Source of the DNA: Lawsonibacter asaccharolyticus
Lineage (GTDB): Bacteria; Bacillota; Clostridia; Oscillospirales; Oscillospiraceae
Assembly: GCA_003112755.1 (NCBI GenBank)
Contig: BFBT01000002.1
Coordinates: forward strand, 367,490 to 431,489
Direction: 5' to 3'
Length of the DNA: 64,000 nucleotides
Part shown: one piece after another, positions 1 to 8,111 of the stretch
Numbering within the stretch: the first letter of the stretch is position 1
Layout: every line of letters begins with the position of its first letter
Made by a program: the position numbers and the translations under genes
The notes under the pieces: model-generated
Databases searched by the model: none
Seen by the model: only the letters and a program-made list of their open reading frames with translations
Told to the model about the DNA's origin: nothing

Positions 1-59
1 CCCATCCCGAGGAGGAACATGAGTAGCCCCATCAGAAAAAATATAGTAATAGCATCCAA
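1..59 (-). CDS. partial small membrane protein, 5' end only
   Basis: The gene runs leftward off the window. A TTG start at 59 follows an AAAGGAG ribosome site and a well-formed promoter at 85-116. The visible residues (DAITIFFLMGLLMFLLGMG) are a hydrophobic segment, so this is probably the start of a membrane protein. In-frame ATG alternatives lie further in. Function unknown. Confidence 0.45.
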   Translation of the reverse strand, partial: MDAITIFFLMGLLMFLLGM

Positions 60-84
60 AATCCCATCTCCTTTCTATGTCCCC

Positions 85-116
85 TATCCTATGCAAACCT
101 GCGGATTGGGATTTCC
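85..116 (-). promoter_or_regulatory. promoter of the CCARAAT-N16-GCATANNATA class
   Basis: The -35-like box is GGAAAT, then 16 bp, then the -10-like box GCATAGGATA. It drives the truncated membrane-protein gene at the window edge. Confidence 0.65.
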
Positions 117-128
117 TGTTATATGGAG

Positions 129-152
129 AAGGGCCGGCTCTGGGCCGGCCCT
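129..152 (-). terminator. GC-rich hairpin after the leftward operon
   Basis: A GGGCCGG/CCGGCCC stem lies just downstream of the leftward gene ending at 166. The U-run is weak (TTCTCC), so termination is plausible but not certain. Confidence 0.45.
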
Positions 153-165
153 GTATTGGCTGGAA

Positions 166-1050
166 TCAGATCACCATGGTTCCGCCCTTCATCTCATGTT
201 GGAAAGTCTCCGGGGCCCGGACTCGATACTTCCGGTTCTTCATCCCATCGATATCCCGTTTGGCAGCACTGAGGGAATCAGGCGTTACACTGGAAAGCAG
301 CTTCCCCAAGATGTGGGCTACAAGATCGGTATCTTTGATGGCGCGGCGCTTCAGACGCAGCTCCTGCAGCCGGCGGAAACTCTTGTAGCCAACTGCCGCA
401 TTGGCATTGGCAAACTCGACAAAGTGCATCTCATCCGCGATCTCCCTTTCCACACGGGCAAGCGCCGAACAAAGGTCTGGAACACGCACTGTCTTCAGCT
501 CAATGTACCGTTCAAGGACGGCCAGCAGGTCATCGGACAAAGCCACACTGTCGTTGCCCTTTGTGGTGTCGCAGCCCGGCTCCGTGGTGGCCTCCAACAG
601 GGTCGCCATCGCAGGCGTGGCGCCAGGCTGAGGCTCACTGGGAGGCTGATTTGCTGCAGCTGCCTGTTCTGTGCTTGGCTTGGTTGCACCAGCCGTTCCC
701 TTATCAGGGGCTTTATTGGCCCAAGCCGGGAGCGAATACCGCATCAAGATCTCTTTCGGGAGCGGCTCCGAATAGCTGGGGCCGGAAGGTGGCAGCTCGA
801 CAGGGACAAACCCGAGACCGGAAACAAACCTAACCTGAAGAGCCTCCTCGATAAACTCTTGAGCCCGAATCGTGGATCCGTGTTTGACCGTACTCGGGAG
901 TGAAGACTGGACTGTCTGTGCAGTCTTGCTGTCCGGAAACACATAGATGGGGCATTTCCCCTCCGCCAGCTCCTTGTGACTCAGCCATTTTTCCGGGCCA
1001 AGCACCAGGAATGGGGATGTTCTGCAAATGAAATAGTGAGTGCTTGCCAT
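166..1050 (-). CDS. hypothetical protein with Ala/Pro-rich linker
   Basis: 294 residues. An N-terminal globular part (about 1-100) is followed by a low-complexity Ala/Pro/Thr-rich linker (about 110-160) and a charged, probably helical C-terminal part. The start at 1050 has an AGGAGGTGA ribosome site that overlaps the stop codon of the gene upstream, so the two are translationally coupled in one leftward operon driven from 1762-1794. I recognise no family; the linker suggests two independently folding domains. Confidence 0.8.
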   Translation of the reverse strand: MASTHYFICRTSPFLVLGPEKWLSHKELAEGKCPIYVFPDSKTAQTVQSSLPSTVKHGSTIRAQEFIEEALQVRFVSGLGFVPVELPPSGPSYSEPLPKEILMRYSLPAWANKAPDKGTAGATKPSTEQAAAANQPPSEPQPGATPAMATLLEATTEPGCDTTKGNDSVALSDDLLAVLERYIELKTVRVPDLCSALARVEREIADEMHFVEFANANAAVGYKSFRRLQELRLKRRAIKDTDLVAHILGKLLSSVTPDSLSAAKRDIDGMKNRKYRVRAPETFQHEMKGGTMVI

Positions 1051-1065
1051 TTTTTAGTTCACCTC

Positions 1066-1716
1066 CTAAATTTGACGGCCCAGCCATGTCCCCTGCAGTT
1101 CCTCAGGTCCATCGCCCACCGGGACGATGAAATTACCGGCGGCAATCGACTCCAGAATACTGGTATCGACCCGGACATACACTGGCTTCCGATCTCCATC
1201 TGTTTTATAGAAGATGGAGATCCCTGGGTCGGCCGTTTTGAACGCTCCCGGCATATTACTCTGGCGGAGCATCTCATCCCGGTCGGCCAGCATGGCCCGG
1301 TTGAACCCCCGCCGACTCAGCTCCTGCAGCAGCCGTGCTTTGGCTACCAGCAGCGCTTTCAGCTTGGTGGGCGGTTCGCCCTCCTCCCCGATTGGAAAAT
1401 AGAGGAGGAAGAAATGTACCGGACTGTCCAACAGCCATCCAGAATCCACAAACCCATGGTTCATGAAGGAGAGTTCCAAGCTGAAGTACTGGCAGTTCTT
1501 TGCGTAACCGGGATATTCGGCTATATAGGTCGTATAGGGACCTTCCTGCAGAACTACATCGATGCCGCGGCTCCGGGAACTGTTCAACATGCGGGTGAAG
1601 GATAGTGGATAGGGCTCCTGGATTGCCGATTCCAGGGGTGCGTACAGGTTTGCGTCCAGGTCAGACGCATAGCTGACATAGGGACGGGCGAGAGGTTGGT
1701 ATTGTGTTGTGTTCAT
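1066..1716 (-). CDS. hypothetical protein
   Basis: 216 residues from the ATG at 1716, chosen because GGAGGTGA sits about ten bases upstream; a longer reading frame lacks a ribosome site. First gene of a two-gene leftward operon behind the promoter at 1762-1794. A hydrophobic, aromatic-rich middle segment (about 95-115) could be a buried strand rather than a membrane helix. No recognisable motif; function unknown. Confidence 0.8.
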   Translation of the reverse strand: MNTTQYQPLARPYVSYASDLDANLYAPLESAIQEPYPLSFTRMLNSSRSRGIDVVLQEGPYTTYIAEYPGYAKNCQYFSLELSFMNHGFVDSGWLLDSPVHFFLLYFPIGEEGEPPTKLKALLVAKARLLQELSRRGFNRAMLADRDEMLRQSNMPGAFKTADPGISIFYKTDGDRKPVYVRVDTSILESIAAGNFIVPVGDGPEELQGTWLGRQI

Positions 1717-1761
1717 GATTTTGAATTCACCTCCCTCTGCCCTTCTGGGCCTTTTCACTTA

Positions 1762-1794
1762 TATTATATGCAGAAGTGCGTATTCGTATTTTTG
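1762..1794 (-). promoter_or_regulatory. promoter, CCARAAT-N16-GCATATAATA class
   Basis: -35 CAAAAAT, 16-bp spacer, -10 GCATATAATA. It precedes the operon 1716-166, and a structured repeat starts 27 bp upstream of it. Confidence 0.75.
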
Positions 1795-1820
1795 GCAGGA
1801 ATATGGCGAGATTTGAGGCC

Positions 1821-1918
1821 TTTTTTAGCGAAGAAATGTAGCGGAGGATATCTTCCTTGCCCATGGATTTGTCGTGGGCAGGCTCCGTTCCGGAGCCTAT
1901 GTGTGGTCCGTGAGACCT
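1821..1918 (+). repeat. structured intergenic repeat, forward copy
   Basis: Starts TTTTTTAGCGAAGAAATG, contains the hairpin GGCTCC-GTTC-CGGAGCC, and ends in GGTCCGTGAGACC. Faces the reverse copy at 1962-2060. Confidence 0.75.
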
Positions 1919-1961
1919 GCTTGTTCGCCGCGATACGGAGTTAGCCGTAGTACAAAACGCC

Positions 1962-2060
1962 GGAACCTCACGGACCAGACATGGGTTCCTGGTGAAGAAG
2001 CCGGCCGTGGCGAGCGCCAAAACAAACCTTCCTCGTTGCATTTCTCCGGTAAAAAAGACT
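1962..2060 (-). repeat. structured intergenic repeat, reverse copy
   Basis: Reverse complement of the same family: CCTCACGGACC at the left, a diverged tail TTTCTCCGGTAAAAAAGACT at the right, next to the promoter at 2070. Its central hairpin is poorly kept. Confidence 0.65.
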
Positions 2061-2069
2061 CGCTCCCCA

Positions 2070-2102
2070 CCAATATAGAATTAAAGCCCCCTGCATATCA
2101 TC
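2070..2102 (+). promoter_or_regulatory. promoter, CCARAAT-N16-GCATANNATA class
   Basis: -35 CCAATAT, 16-bp spacer, -10 GCATATCATC; drives the operon starting at 2156. Confidence 0.7.
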
Positions 2103-2155
2103 CAAGCAGAACCCGATTAAGGAGAAAACCAAACCAAAAGGAGGGATACATACTG

Positions 2156-2920
2156 ATGGTTGAAAAACTAAAATTCGGGAGCCTGTACATGGACGGCCAG
2201 CCCAAGGAGGTTGGCGGCTGGTATCCCAGCAACGAGCCGGCCCTCAGGCTGGGCAACACAGTCCCTGGCAAAGAGATTACATGGATCAAGTCAGGCGACA
2301 TCTACATTGCCGAACAGTGCCTGATCAGCTTTATCAGCTTCAACAACATAGCCCGCTGGGGATACACGGAGCCGGTAAAGATGAACATCGACGGGCGTCT
2401 GGCCACCATCCGGCTGCTCAATGTAGGTGAGTGGAAAGGTGCCCCCAATGAATGGGACGACGCCCTGAACAGGGTCGGTGATGAGCGAAGCCTCTGGAAC
2501 GGTGGAAAGAAGGACGAATGGGATTCTGGACTTGCTTTCTTTGGAGCGAAGAAAAGTAAATCCTCTCCCCTCATCGTTCGCGGCGAATACGGCCAGCCCC
2601 GGAGTTTCCATGTAGTTGGCCGCGGGTTTCTGATCTCTGGTCCCGATGATGCATCACCCAGTATTGGCTGGCGGCCGGCGCTGGAGTTCCGAGTCGATAG
2701 GGATGCCGTCCCTGGCGACCAGCTCTGTATCAAGCTAAGGCACAGCTGGGTGCGCGGCGTTCTGCTGGAGAAGACTAACTATGACCTGATCTTAAAAGCC
2801 ATCCCGGAGACCCCATTTGGACTGCTGAAAGCAGAGGGCTGTCTTCTGCTCGATCATGAGAAGGGCCTTGCGGCTGTAGAGAGACAGGCTATCATGGATA
2901 TTCAAATTGAGGAGGAATAA
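2156..2920 (+). CDS. FGSL-family paralogue 1 (possible C-type-lectin-like fold)
   Basis: 254 residues; ATG at 2156 behind AAAAGGAGGG. One of five related proteins in the window that share an N-terminal FGSLxxDG motif, a middle PGKEITW-SGD-x-IAEQ block, a SIGWRPALEF motif near residue 175 and a YDLIL motif near the C-terminus. The GWRPALE signature resembles the end of formylglycine-enzyme-like and retroelement-variable-protein folds; that resemblance is an inference. Stop is 2 bp from the next gene, so they form an operon. Function unknown. Confidence 0.8.
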   Translation: MVEKLKFGSLYMDGQPKEVGGWYPSNEPALRLGNTVPGKEITWIKSGDIYIAEQCLISFISFNNIARWGYTEPVKMNIDGRLATIRLLNVGEWKGAPNEWDDALNRVGDERSLWNGGKKDEWDSGLAFFGAKKSKSSPLIVRGEYGQPRSFHVVGRGFLISGPDDASPSIGWRPALEFRVDRDAVPGDQLCIKLRHSWVRGVLLEKTNYDLILKAIPETPFGLLKAEGCLLLDHEKGLAAVERQAIMDIQIEEE

Positions 2921-2922
2921 CA

Positions 2923-4284
2923 ATGGAGAAAACAAACGCTGAAATCGTCATTCTGGCGATGCTTCTGAAGGACATTAACATCAAAGCCGGCACCAGGAAA
3001 GCTGACTGTCGGCCGGTCATCGAAAAGCTGGATGAGCACATTGACGCCTTCGTGAAGGCGGCCGTGGAAGAGGGATATGCCGAATCTGAGGAGAGCCATC
3101 TCCCTGAGGTATTCCCCAGGGCTGACATACGGACGGCCGAGTTTGAGGAGGATATCCGGCGCCGGGCCGAATACCCGGAGTCGCTGTTCCCTATGGCCAC
3201 CGACATCCTCTGCCGGCGAGTCGAGGATTGGTTCCGTAGAGAGCTGCTGTTTTATGTCTCTGACATTGAACTGGCCTATGGGCTGAAGGTGGAGGTCTCC
3301 GGCCTGCTCACCAGCAGCTTCTCCAGCGACTCGATGGCCCCCGTTTCCAAACAGGAGGCCTACATCGAGAAGGTTCAGCAGCTGCAACAGGACGGATGGA
3401 CATTCCAGGCCAACCACGGCAGTATGGAACTCGTGGACTGTCCCACCAACCATGTGAAGATCCAGCAGATCGTCAGCAACCTGAACGGCCGCCTGTATGA
3501 GGTGCTGTTGCAGGGAGACCGCATCCGGAAGTTCTCATTCCGCATTCCAAGCGACCAGTGCCGACAGCTATTCTATCAGCTGTCCGGAGAGGCCCCGGAG
3601 AGAAAGAAGCCGGAGAGCAAGCTGGTCACTAAGGACGATGAGGCCGTCATCCAGAAGGCTGTGAAGGATATCCAATTTGCCCTGTCCAGCATCAACATCA
3701 TGGATGACCGAAGTATTATCCTCTCGCTGCTGCGGAGCTACACGGAGACGATCGAAACTATCCTCGGGTTCAACGACCTGAGATGCTTCAATATCGTCAA
3801 GACCCGCCATGCTGAGGAGGCCCGCAAAAATTGCAGTCTCCGGGAGCGGCAGGATAAGATGAGCGAGGCGGCTCTGGAGGGTCTGGATATGTGGGACGCC
3901 TACGAGAAGATCGAAACCGGCCTGCAGAAGGTATTCTATACGCTGGGCATGCGAGTCTCCGACCTGCGGGCGTCCAGCTATGCGACTACCCGGTTCTCCG
4001 CTATGCCGCGTACCTACTATAAGGAGTGTGCATTGCGGGAGGATTTGGAGTTTCTGCCCGAGCCCGGCGACCGGTCCGTGTATCTGATCAACACCCCGGA
4101 GAATATTTTGAACCTGCAGAACGCTCTGTGGGAGACGATGCCTGGGGCCAAGATCGAGAAAATTGAGAGTGCCATGCGCGGCCATGGGCAGGCCGTGAAG
4201 AAAATCGACTTCACCATCAGCCCGGCCGACATCGCTAAGCTCCTGGAGAAAACCAAAGACTTGGAGGAAGCTCCTGATTTTTAA
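2923..4284 (+). CDS. large hypothetical protein
   Basis: 453 residues, mostly charged and helical. The ribosome site GGAGGAAT overlaps the end of the upstream FGSL paralogue, indicating coupled translation. A central segment (about 250-330) looks like a helical bundle and the C-terminal 90 residues form an alternating alpha/beta pattern. A strong terminator follows at 4297. I do not recognise a family; the pairing with an FGSL paralogue is the only functional hint. Confidence 0.8.
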   Translation: MEKTNAEIVILAMLLKDINIKAGTRKADCRPVIEKLDEHIDAFVKAAVEEGYAESEESHLPEVFPRADIRTAEFEEDIRRRAEYPESLFPMATDILCRRVEDWFRRELLFYVSDIELAYGLKVEVSGLLTSSFSSDSMAPVSKQEAYIEKVQQLQQDGWTFQANHGSMELVDCPTNHVKIQQIVSNLNGRLYEVLLQGDRIRKFSFRIPSDQCRQLFYQLSGEAPERKKPESKLVTKDDEAVIQKAVKDIQFALSSINIMDDRSIILSLLRSYTETIETILGFNDLRCFNIVKTRHAEEARKNCSLRERQDKMSEAALEGLDMWDAYEKIETGLQKVFYTLGMRVSDLRASSYATTRFSAMPRTYYKECALREDLEFLPEPGDRSVYLINTPENILNLQNALWETMPGAKIEKIESAMRGHGQAVKKIDFTISPADIAKLLEKTKDLEEAPDF

Positions 4285-4296
4285 GCAAAACGACAA

Positions 4297-4330
4297 GGGC
4301 CTGGCATTTCGCCAGGCCCTCGTTGTTGTC
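4297..4330 (+). terminator. Rho-independent terminator
   Basis: GGGCCTGGC-ATTTC-GCCAGGCCC stem followed by a T-rich tract (CGTTGTTGT), 12 bp after the stop at 4284. Confidence 0.8.
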
Positions 4331-4439
4331 AACTGCCCCGACATATACATTGCCGGAACTTTGTTTGTACAAACAGTGGAGCTATTCCGGCGTTGCTCCA
4401 AGCAATTTACCATCTCCCTCCACTGGCGGCCCTGAACGC

Positions 4440-4525
4440 CATACATAGGGTCCAGAAGGGGCCCCGTGTGGAGAGTGATTCCGGCAAACAGAAATTTCCC
4501 TGCCGCATTTCTTCGTTAAAAAAAG
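4440..4525 (-). repeat. structured intergenic repeat, reverse copy (diverged)
   Basis: Retains ATAGGGTCC at the left, an AAACAGAAATTTCCC segment, and CCGCATTTCTTCGTTAAAAAAA at the right. The hairpin is poorly conserved. Lies upstream of the promoter at 4574. Confidence 0.6.
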
Positions 4526-4573
4526 GCCCGACAACCGCACATCTCTCCGTGGCAAGATAATGTGCCGTCGTCC

Positions 4574-4606
4574 GCAGAATGGATGCCGGCTAATCTGCAT
4601 AAGATT
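4574..4606 (+). promoter_or_regulatory. promoter plus downstream CCCCACTTTGGAG element
   Basis: -35 GCAGAAT, 16-bp spacer, -10 GCATAAGATT, then the start-site motif ACCCCACTTTGGAG at 4616-4629. Drives 4654. Confidence 0.7.
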
Positions 4607-4653
4607 GTTTCAGCAACCCCACTTTGGAGAAATCAAGGAAGGAGAATACATAC

Positions 4654-4866
4654 ATGCGCTGGCTTGAGAACCTAATAGGCCTTTATCTGGGCCACGCCGT
4701 CATTCTGGAGGTTTGGCAATGGATGGAGGTCCAAATGTACGGTGAAGTCCAGGTGCGGGATGTGGATACCGTCGTTACGCTGCTTTACCTGGCGTTCGTG
4801 ATGATTGCCTATTGGAAGGGCCGTTGCGATGGTCACAATGACAAGGAGGAAAGCAAACATCAATAA
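4654..4866 (+). CDS. small single-pass membrane protein
   Basis: 70 residues from the ATG at 4654 behind AAGGAAGGAG. One clear membrane segment at about residues 45-64 (VVTLLYLAFVMIAYW core) followed by a charged tail; the N-terminal half is amphipathic. Transcribed from 4574. An IS605-type remnant begins right at its stop codon, which may have separated it from the operon continuing at 5072. Function unknown. Confidence 0.65.
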   Translation: MRWLENLIGLYLGHAVILEVWQWMEVQMYGEVQVRDVDTVVTLLYLAFVMIAYWKGRCDGHNDKEESKHQ

Positions 4867-5066
4867 CCCACCGCCTATAGAGGCGGGGGTTTGCCGGAAG
4901 GCAGACTCTGATTGATTACCCTTGGCGGCCCTGGTAAGTCTACGGATACTACCGGGAGCCCGCTCCGTTACTTAATTGCTTGATTTTTAAGGATATTTTA
5001 ATTACAGAAGGGAGGAATGGGGCGATTCCTCTCCCACCTACAGAGGTGGGAGTATCCTCGCCCCGA
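4867..5066. mobile_element. IS200/IS605-derived remnant without transposase
   Basis: Two palindromes typical of IS605 ends bracket about 200 bp without a gene: CCGCCTATAGAGGCGG at 4870 and CTCCCACCTACAGAGGTGGGAG nested in GGGGCGA/TCGCCCC at about 5020-5066. It sits between a stop codon and the next start, and the gene at 5072 has no normal ribosome site, as if its leader had been replaced. Confidence 0.5.
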
Positions 5067-5071
5067 TTTTG

Positions 5072-5386
5072 ATGAAAATTGAGGCCGTTAAGAAAGGCGA
5101 TCTGCTGATCAGCTACCTGGCCGCGAACTATGAAGGCCGTGATACGCTGGTCATCGAGACTGAGAGCCCCTGCTCCAAGCAGGAGTTCATCGCCCTGATG
5201 AGGGAGTTGGACAATATGGGAGTTCTGCCACCTAAGAATTTGCGGACACCTGGCGCCACCATCATCATCGAGATGCCCTGGAGCAGCGCCTGCAAGCTGG
5301 TGACCAAGTATCACAATGGGAGCATCTCCCTGGCCGCTTACCGCGGTGGGAAGCTGATCTCTGAAACGCCCGATGGCAACAAGTAA
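5072..5386 (+). CDS. hypothetical protein with disturbed 5' leader
   Basis: 104 residues from the ATG at 5072 (a TTG one codon earlier is possible). Directly preceded by a large perfect hairpin and no recognisable ribosome site, so expression may be altered or the original start lost by insertion of the element at 4867-5066. Sequence is a soluble alpha/beta type with no recognised motif. First of four closely packed rightward genes ending with the deaminase-like gene at 6296. Confidence 0.65.
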   Translation: MKIEAVKKGDLLISYLAANYEGRDTLVIETESPCSKQEFIALMRELDNMGVLPPKNLRTPGATIIIEMPWSSACKLVTKYHNGSISLAAYRGGKLISETPDGNK

Positions 5387-5399
5387 GGAGGAGAAAAAT

Positions 5400-5777
5400 A
5401 TGTATAACAAGCAGGATTTGGAGAAGCTCAAAGGGAATCTGAAGAAGATCGAGGAGTTCTGCAGGCAGAACTATATCCCCCGCATTCCTAACCGGGAGGA
5501 CCGCATTTCTGTCAACTTTGGACTCATGGAGTCCTACCCTGGGCAGTGGGGCCGGAAGCCGAGGTTCTCTTTTGGCATGGATGGCCGGGGCAATATCTGG
5601 TTTCGCATCGGCGACCTGTTCCTGCATTTCGACGAGGACAGGGAGCCCAGCGTCTACAAGAACAATATCTATGGTGAGGACCTGCTCCTGAATTGGAGAA
5701 AGGTCAAGGGACTCATCGAGTCCGAGCTTATCATTCTGACTGAGAAGAGGGAACTCCTCGAAAAGTTCGAAGTCTAA
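5400..5777 (+). CDS. hypothetical protein
   Basis: 125 residues from the ATG at 5400, 13 bp after the previous stop, with AAGGAGGAG upstream; the frame is open earlier but the ribosome site supports this start. N-terminal charged helix, then a WGRKPRFSFGMDGRGNIWFR strand-rich region and a C-terminal helix. No family recognised. Confidence 0.75.
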   Translation: MYNKQDLEKLKGNLKKIEEFCRQNYIPRIPNREDRISVNFGLMESYPGQWGRKPRFSFGMDGRGNIWFRIGDLFLHFDEDREPSVYKNNIYGEDLLLNWRKVKGLIESELIILTEKRELLEKFEV

Positions 5778-5795
5778 AAAACAGGAGGAATTACC

Positions 5796-6281
5796 ATGAA
5801 GAATTATGAGAAAATTGCCGATTTTTGCAATGAGGACCCTGTCCTCTTCCGGCAGGCCTTCGTGGCTTTTGCTGGGCTCGGCGCCGTGAAGATGAAACAT
5901 CTCACCCCGGCCATGTTTGATGACAAGAACGATCTCTCAGATGAGGACATCGAGAAAGTCGTGGAGATGGCCAAGCTGATGGCTGAGCTGTCTTCGGACG
6001 CCCTGTTCGCCATCATCCAGCGCAATCTGCCTGCCGTCGAGGGTGACGACAAGGAGGTTCCCTTCCTCCATGAGTTCGGCGATGAGGACGACATCTGCCC
6101 TTGCTGCGGTGCTGAAATCAAGTACTGCGGCGAGCATGATCCGGACGATTCCGGGTATACCATCGACTGGGAGTGTCCCGAGTGCGGCGCCACCGGTAAG
6201 GCAGGCTACACGGCTGTGTTCGACCGCCACTACAAGGTGCGAGATGCCATTGGACATGATGTCCCTGGGCGTGACCATTAA
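5796..6281 (+). CDS. hypothetical protein with C-terminal zinc ribbon
   Basis: 161 residues; RBS CAGGAGGAA. Residues 1-100 are helical and acidic. The C-terminus has CPCC (about 108-111), a single Cys near 117 and CPEC (about 135-138), a plausible zinc-ribbon arrangement that could bind nucleic acid or a protein partner. Lies 14 bp upstream of the deaminase-like gene in the same operon. Function inferred only from the ribbon. Confidence 0.75.
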   Translation: MKNYEKIADFCNEDPVLFRQAFVAFAGLGAVKMKHLTPAMFDDKNDLSDEDIEKVVEMAKLMAELSSDALFAIIQRNLPAVEGDDKEVPFLHEFGDEDDICPCCGAEIKYCGEHDPDDSGYTIDWECPECGATGKAGYTAVFDRHYKVRDAIGHDVPGRDH

Positions 6282-6295
6282 GGAGGGCTGGGCCA

Positions 6296-6742
6296 ATGGA
6301 ACGAATCAGCAAAGATCGCTACTATCTCAGCATTGCTGAGATGGCCGCTCAGCGGAGCACTTGCCTGCGCCGGCACTATGGGGCCATCATCGTGAACAAC
6401 GATGAAATCGTCTCGTCCGGCTACAACGGCGCCCCCCGCGGAGAAATGAACTGCTGCGACTGCGGCTACTGCGAACGAGAGGCCAAGGGCGTGCCTAAGG
6501 GCGAACGCTACGAGCTGTGTGTCGCAGTGCATGCCGAGCAGAATGCCATCATCTCTGCTTCCAGGCGGGAAATGGATGGCGGGACCATCTATATCGTCGG
6601 CATCGATGCCAAGGATGGCTCCTATGCCAACCCGGCGCCCTGCCTCATCTGCCGACGGCTCATCGTCAATGCGGGTATCACCCGCTGTGTGGGGCTGGTG
6701 AACGGCGAGGTGCGGGATATTCCACTGCATAGTCCGGAGTGA
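6296..6742 (+). CDS. dCMP deaminase-like zinc enzyme
   Basis: 148 residues. Carries the cytidine/deoxycytidylate deaminase motifs: HAE with His79 and Glu81 (catalytic proton shuttle) and PCLIC with Cys116 and Cys119 (zinc ligands), at the usual spacing. Additional cysteines at about 53-59 match the second zinc site seen in dCMP deaminases of the ComEB type. Expected reaction: dCMP to dUMP, feeding dTTP synthesis; such genes are common on phages and phage-plasmids. Substrate is inferred from family. Confidence 0.85.
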   Translation: MERISKDRYYLSIAEMAAQRSTCLRRHYGAIIVNNDEIVSSGYNGAPRGEMNCCDCGYCEREAKGVPKGERYELCVAVHAEQNAIISASRREMDGGTIYIVGIDAKDGSYANPAPCLICRRLIVNAGITRCVGLVNGEVRDIPLHSPE

Positions 6743-6744
6743 AT

Positions 6745-6780
6745 CTCCCCGCAGCTAAAGCAGGGGGTCTTACGGCGGCA
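6745..6780. repeat. partial IS605-type end palindrome
   Basis: CCCCGCAGCTAAAGCAGGGGG followed by CTTACGGCGGCA matches part of the ends seen at 20103 and 31000 in reverse orientation. Probably a relic. Confidence 0.4.
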
Positions 6781-6830
6781 CAGATAAAATGTCTTCCAGC
6801 AAGGCGACAACTTAATCGTTTTCCAAACAA

Positions 6831-6864
6831 AAAGGGTCTGGCGTTACGCCAGACCCTTTTGTTG
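6831..6864. terminator. bidirectional terminator between convergent genes
   Basis: GGGTCTGGC-GTTAC-GCCAGACCC stem with AAAAA before and TTTT after, between the rightward deaminase operon and the leftward operon ending at 6868. Confidence 0.85.
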
Positions 6865-6867
6865 TGT

Positions 6868-7515
6868 TCAGTTGTCGATGAGCGACTCATTGATATCGAC
6901 GATTTCATCGGCCTCATAAACATTGTTTATGAGGAAGCCGTGCTTCAGGCACACCCATCCAGGAATCTCCTGAACGGCGTCTCCCCAGTTGAAGTTCCCG
7001 CAGGTCCTGTTCAGGACTTCTTTGCCCTCTTCCGTCTTCAGAAAGTAGGCAGCGGCGGCCCGGACACGGGCATTTGCATCAAAGTGAAGGTCGGCAGAGA
7101 GGATCTCTGCGCACCAGCAATTCTTCTCCGACCACTCCTCCCCGAATAGGTGGAAGCTGAATACTAGGGGTACCAGCTCCACGCTGTAGCCGTGGCTACC
7201 GTTCTCATGTCCGCTCTGGAAACAAACCAAAGAGGACAGTGGGTCGGCGGTGATGCACTTCCCAATGGTCGTGCCACCATCCGGGAATCGGAACTCCGGG
7301 ACGACCTGATAGCGCTCCTTGTCACTAACCAATTTCACCGTGAGGCGGACGCCCGATGTGAAGGCGGCCTCGTACAGGACAAACTCATCATCCTGAATGA
7401 CACCGGCCTTTTTGGCCCCCGGCGAGAGAGCGGTCAGATTGTGCTTCATCAGGTCGCGGGTATATTTCAGCACCTGCGGGCAAATCGGAACCTGAACAAA
7501 GTGCTTTCCAGACAT
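6868..7515 (-). CDS. hypothetical protein
   Basis: 215 residues; RBS GGAGGAAG before the ATG at 7515. Last gene of a leftward operon of six (9978 to 6868). Mixed alpha/beta, no signal peptide or membrane helix, and no motif I recognise. Confidence 0.75.
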   Translation of the reverse strand: MSGKHFVQVPICPQVLKYTRDLMKHNLTALSPGAKKAGVIQDDEFVLYEAAFTSGVRLTVKLVSDKERYQVVPEFRFPDGGTTIGKCITADPLSSLVCFQSGHENGSHGYSVELVPLVFSFHLFGEEWSEKNCWCAEILSADLHFDANARVRAAAAYFLKTEEGKEVLNRTCGNFNWGDAVQEIPGWVCLKHGFLINNVYEADEIVDINESLIDN

Positions 7516-7527
7516 ATTTCTTCCTCC

Positions 7528-8091
7528 TTAAAATTCGATATCGTCCAAATCAGGAATCTCCTCGCCCAACCAGGAGGCGGCACGCTCCGCAACCGACTGC
7601 GGGATATAGCTTTCGCCATCCGGCACAGCCCGGCCATCCTGCAGGGCAGCCCGCATGATGCCGGCAACCTCTTCAGAATCCTCGGAGATCAGCACCTGGC
7701 GCACCTCATCGCGGCTGAGTACGAAGGACACGCCGACGCGGGCCCAGAGCTTGTAGCCGCCAGTTGGGCCCGGCTTAGGCTCGATCCGGGTGGAGAGCTC
7801 CTCCACCCGGCGGGCCACAGCCAGCTCCAGGTTCTGGGCAACATCAGCGGGTTCTGTCTCCCAGGGAATCTCCTGGAAGGAACTGACCTCCTTGGCCAGC
7901 AGCTGGTTCAGCAGAGCAGCCCGATCCTCGGCAGTCATGGCTGCGGAACCATCCGTCCTGCGGACCTTTTCCTCCAGCTCGACGATCTTCTCAGACAGGG
8001 CAAAGTCAGCCCGATCCAGATCGTCATCGCAGAAAAGCATATACAGGGCCATCCAGCGGAAGGCCAGGTATTTTGAGATATTTTTCTCCAC
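7528..8091 (-). CDS. hypothetical protein
   Basis: 187 residues, start at 8091 with AGGAGGAAAAATA upstream. The N-terminal 90 residues are acidic and helical with a likely coiled-coil stretch (about 25-60); the C-terminal part contains an SFVLSRDEVRQVLISEDSEE segment. 12 bp from the next gene of the operon. Function unknown. Confidence 0.75.
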   Translation of the reverse strand: MEKNISKYLAFRWMALYMLFCDDDLDRADFALSEKIVELEEKVRRTDGSAAMTAEDRAALLNQLLAKEVSSFQEIPWETEPADVAQNLELAVARRVEELSTRIEPKPGPTGGYKLWARVGVSFVLSRDEVRQVLISEDSEEVAGIMRAALQDGRAVPDGESYIPQSVAERAASWLGEEIPDLDDIEF

Positions 8092-8111
8092 GATTATTTT
8101 TCCTCCTATTT

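Noticed and set aside
19..903. A long open frame on the plus strand opposite the 294-residue leftward gene.
   Set aside because: It lacks a ribosome site and a promoter in the right place, and the leftward frame has both plus operon overlap with its neighbour.
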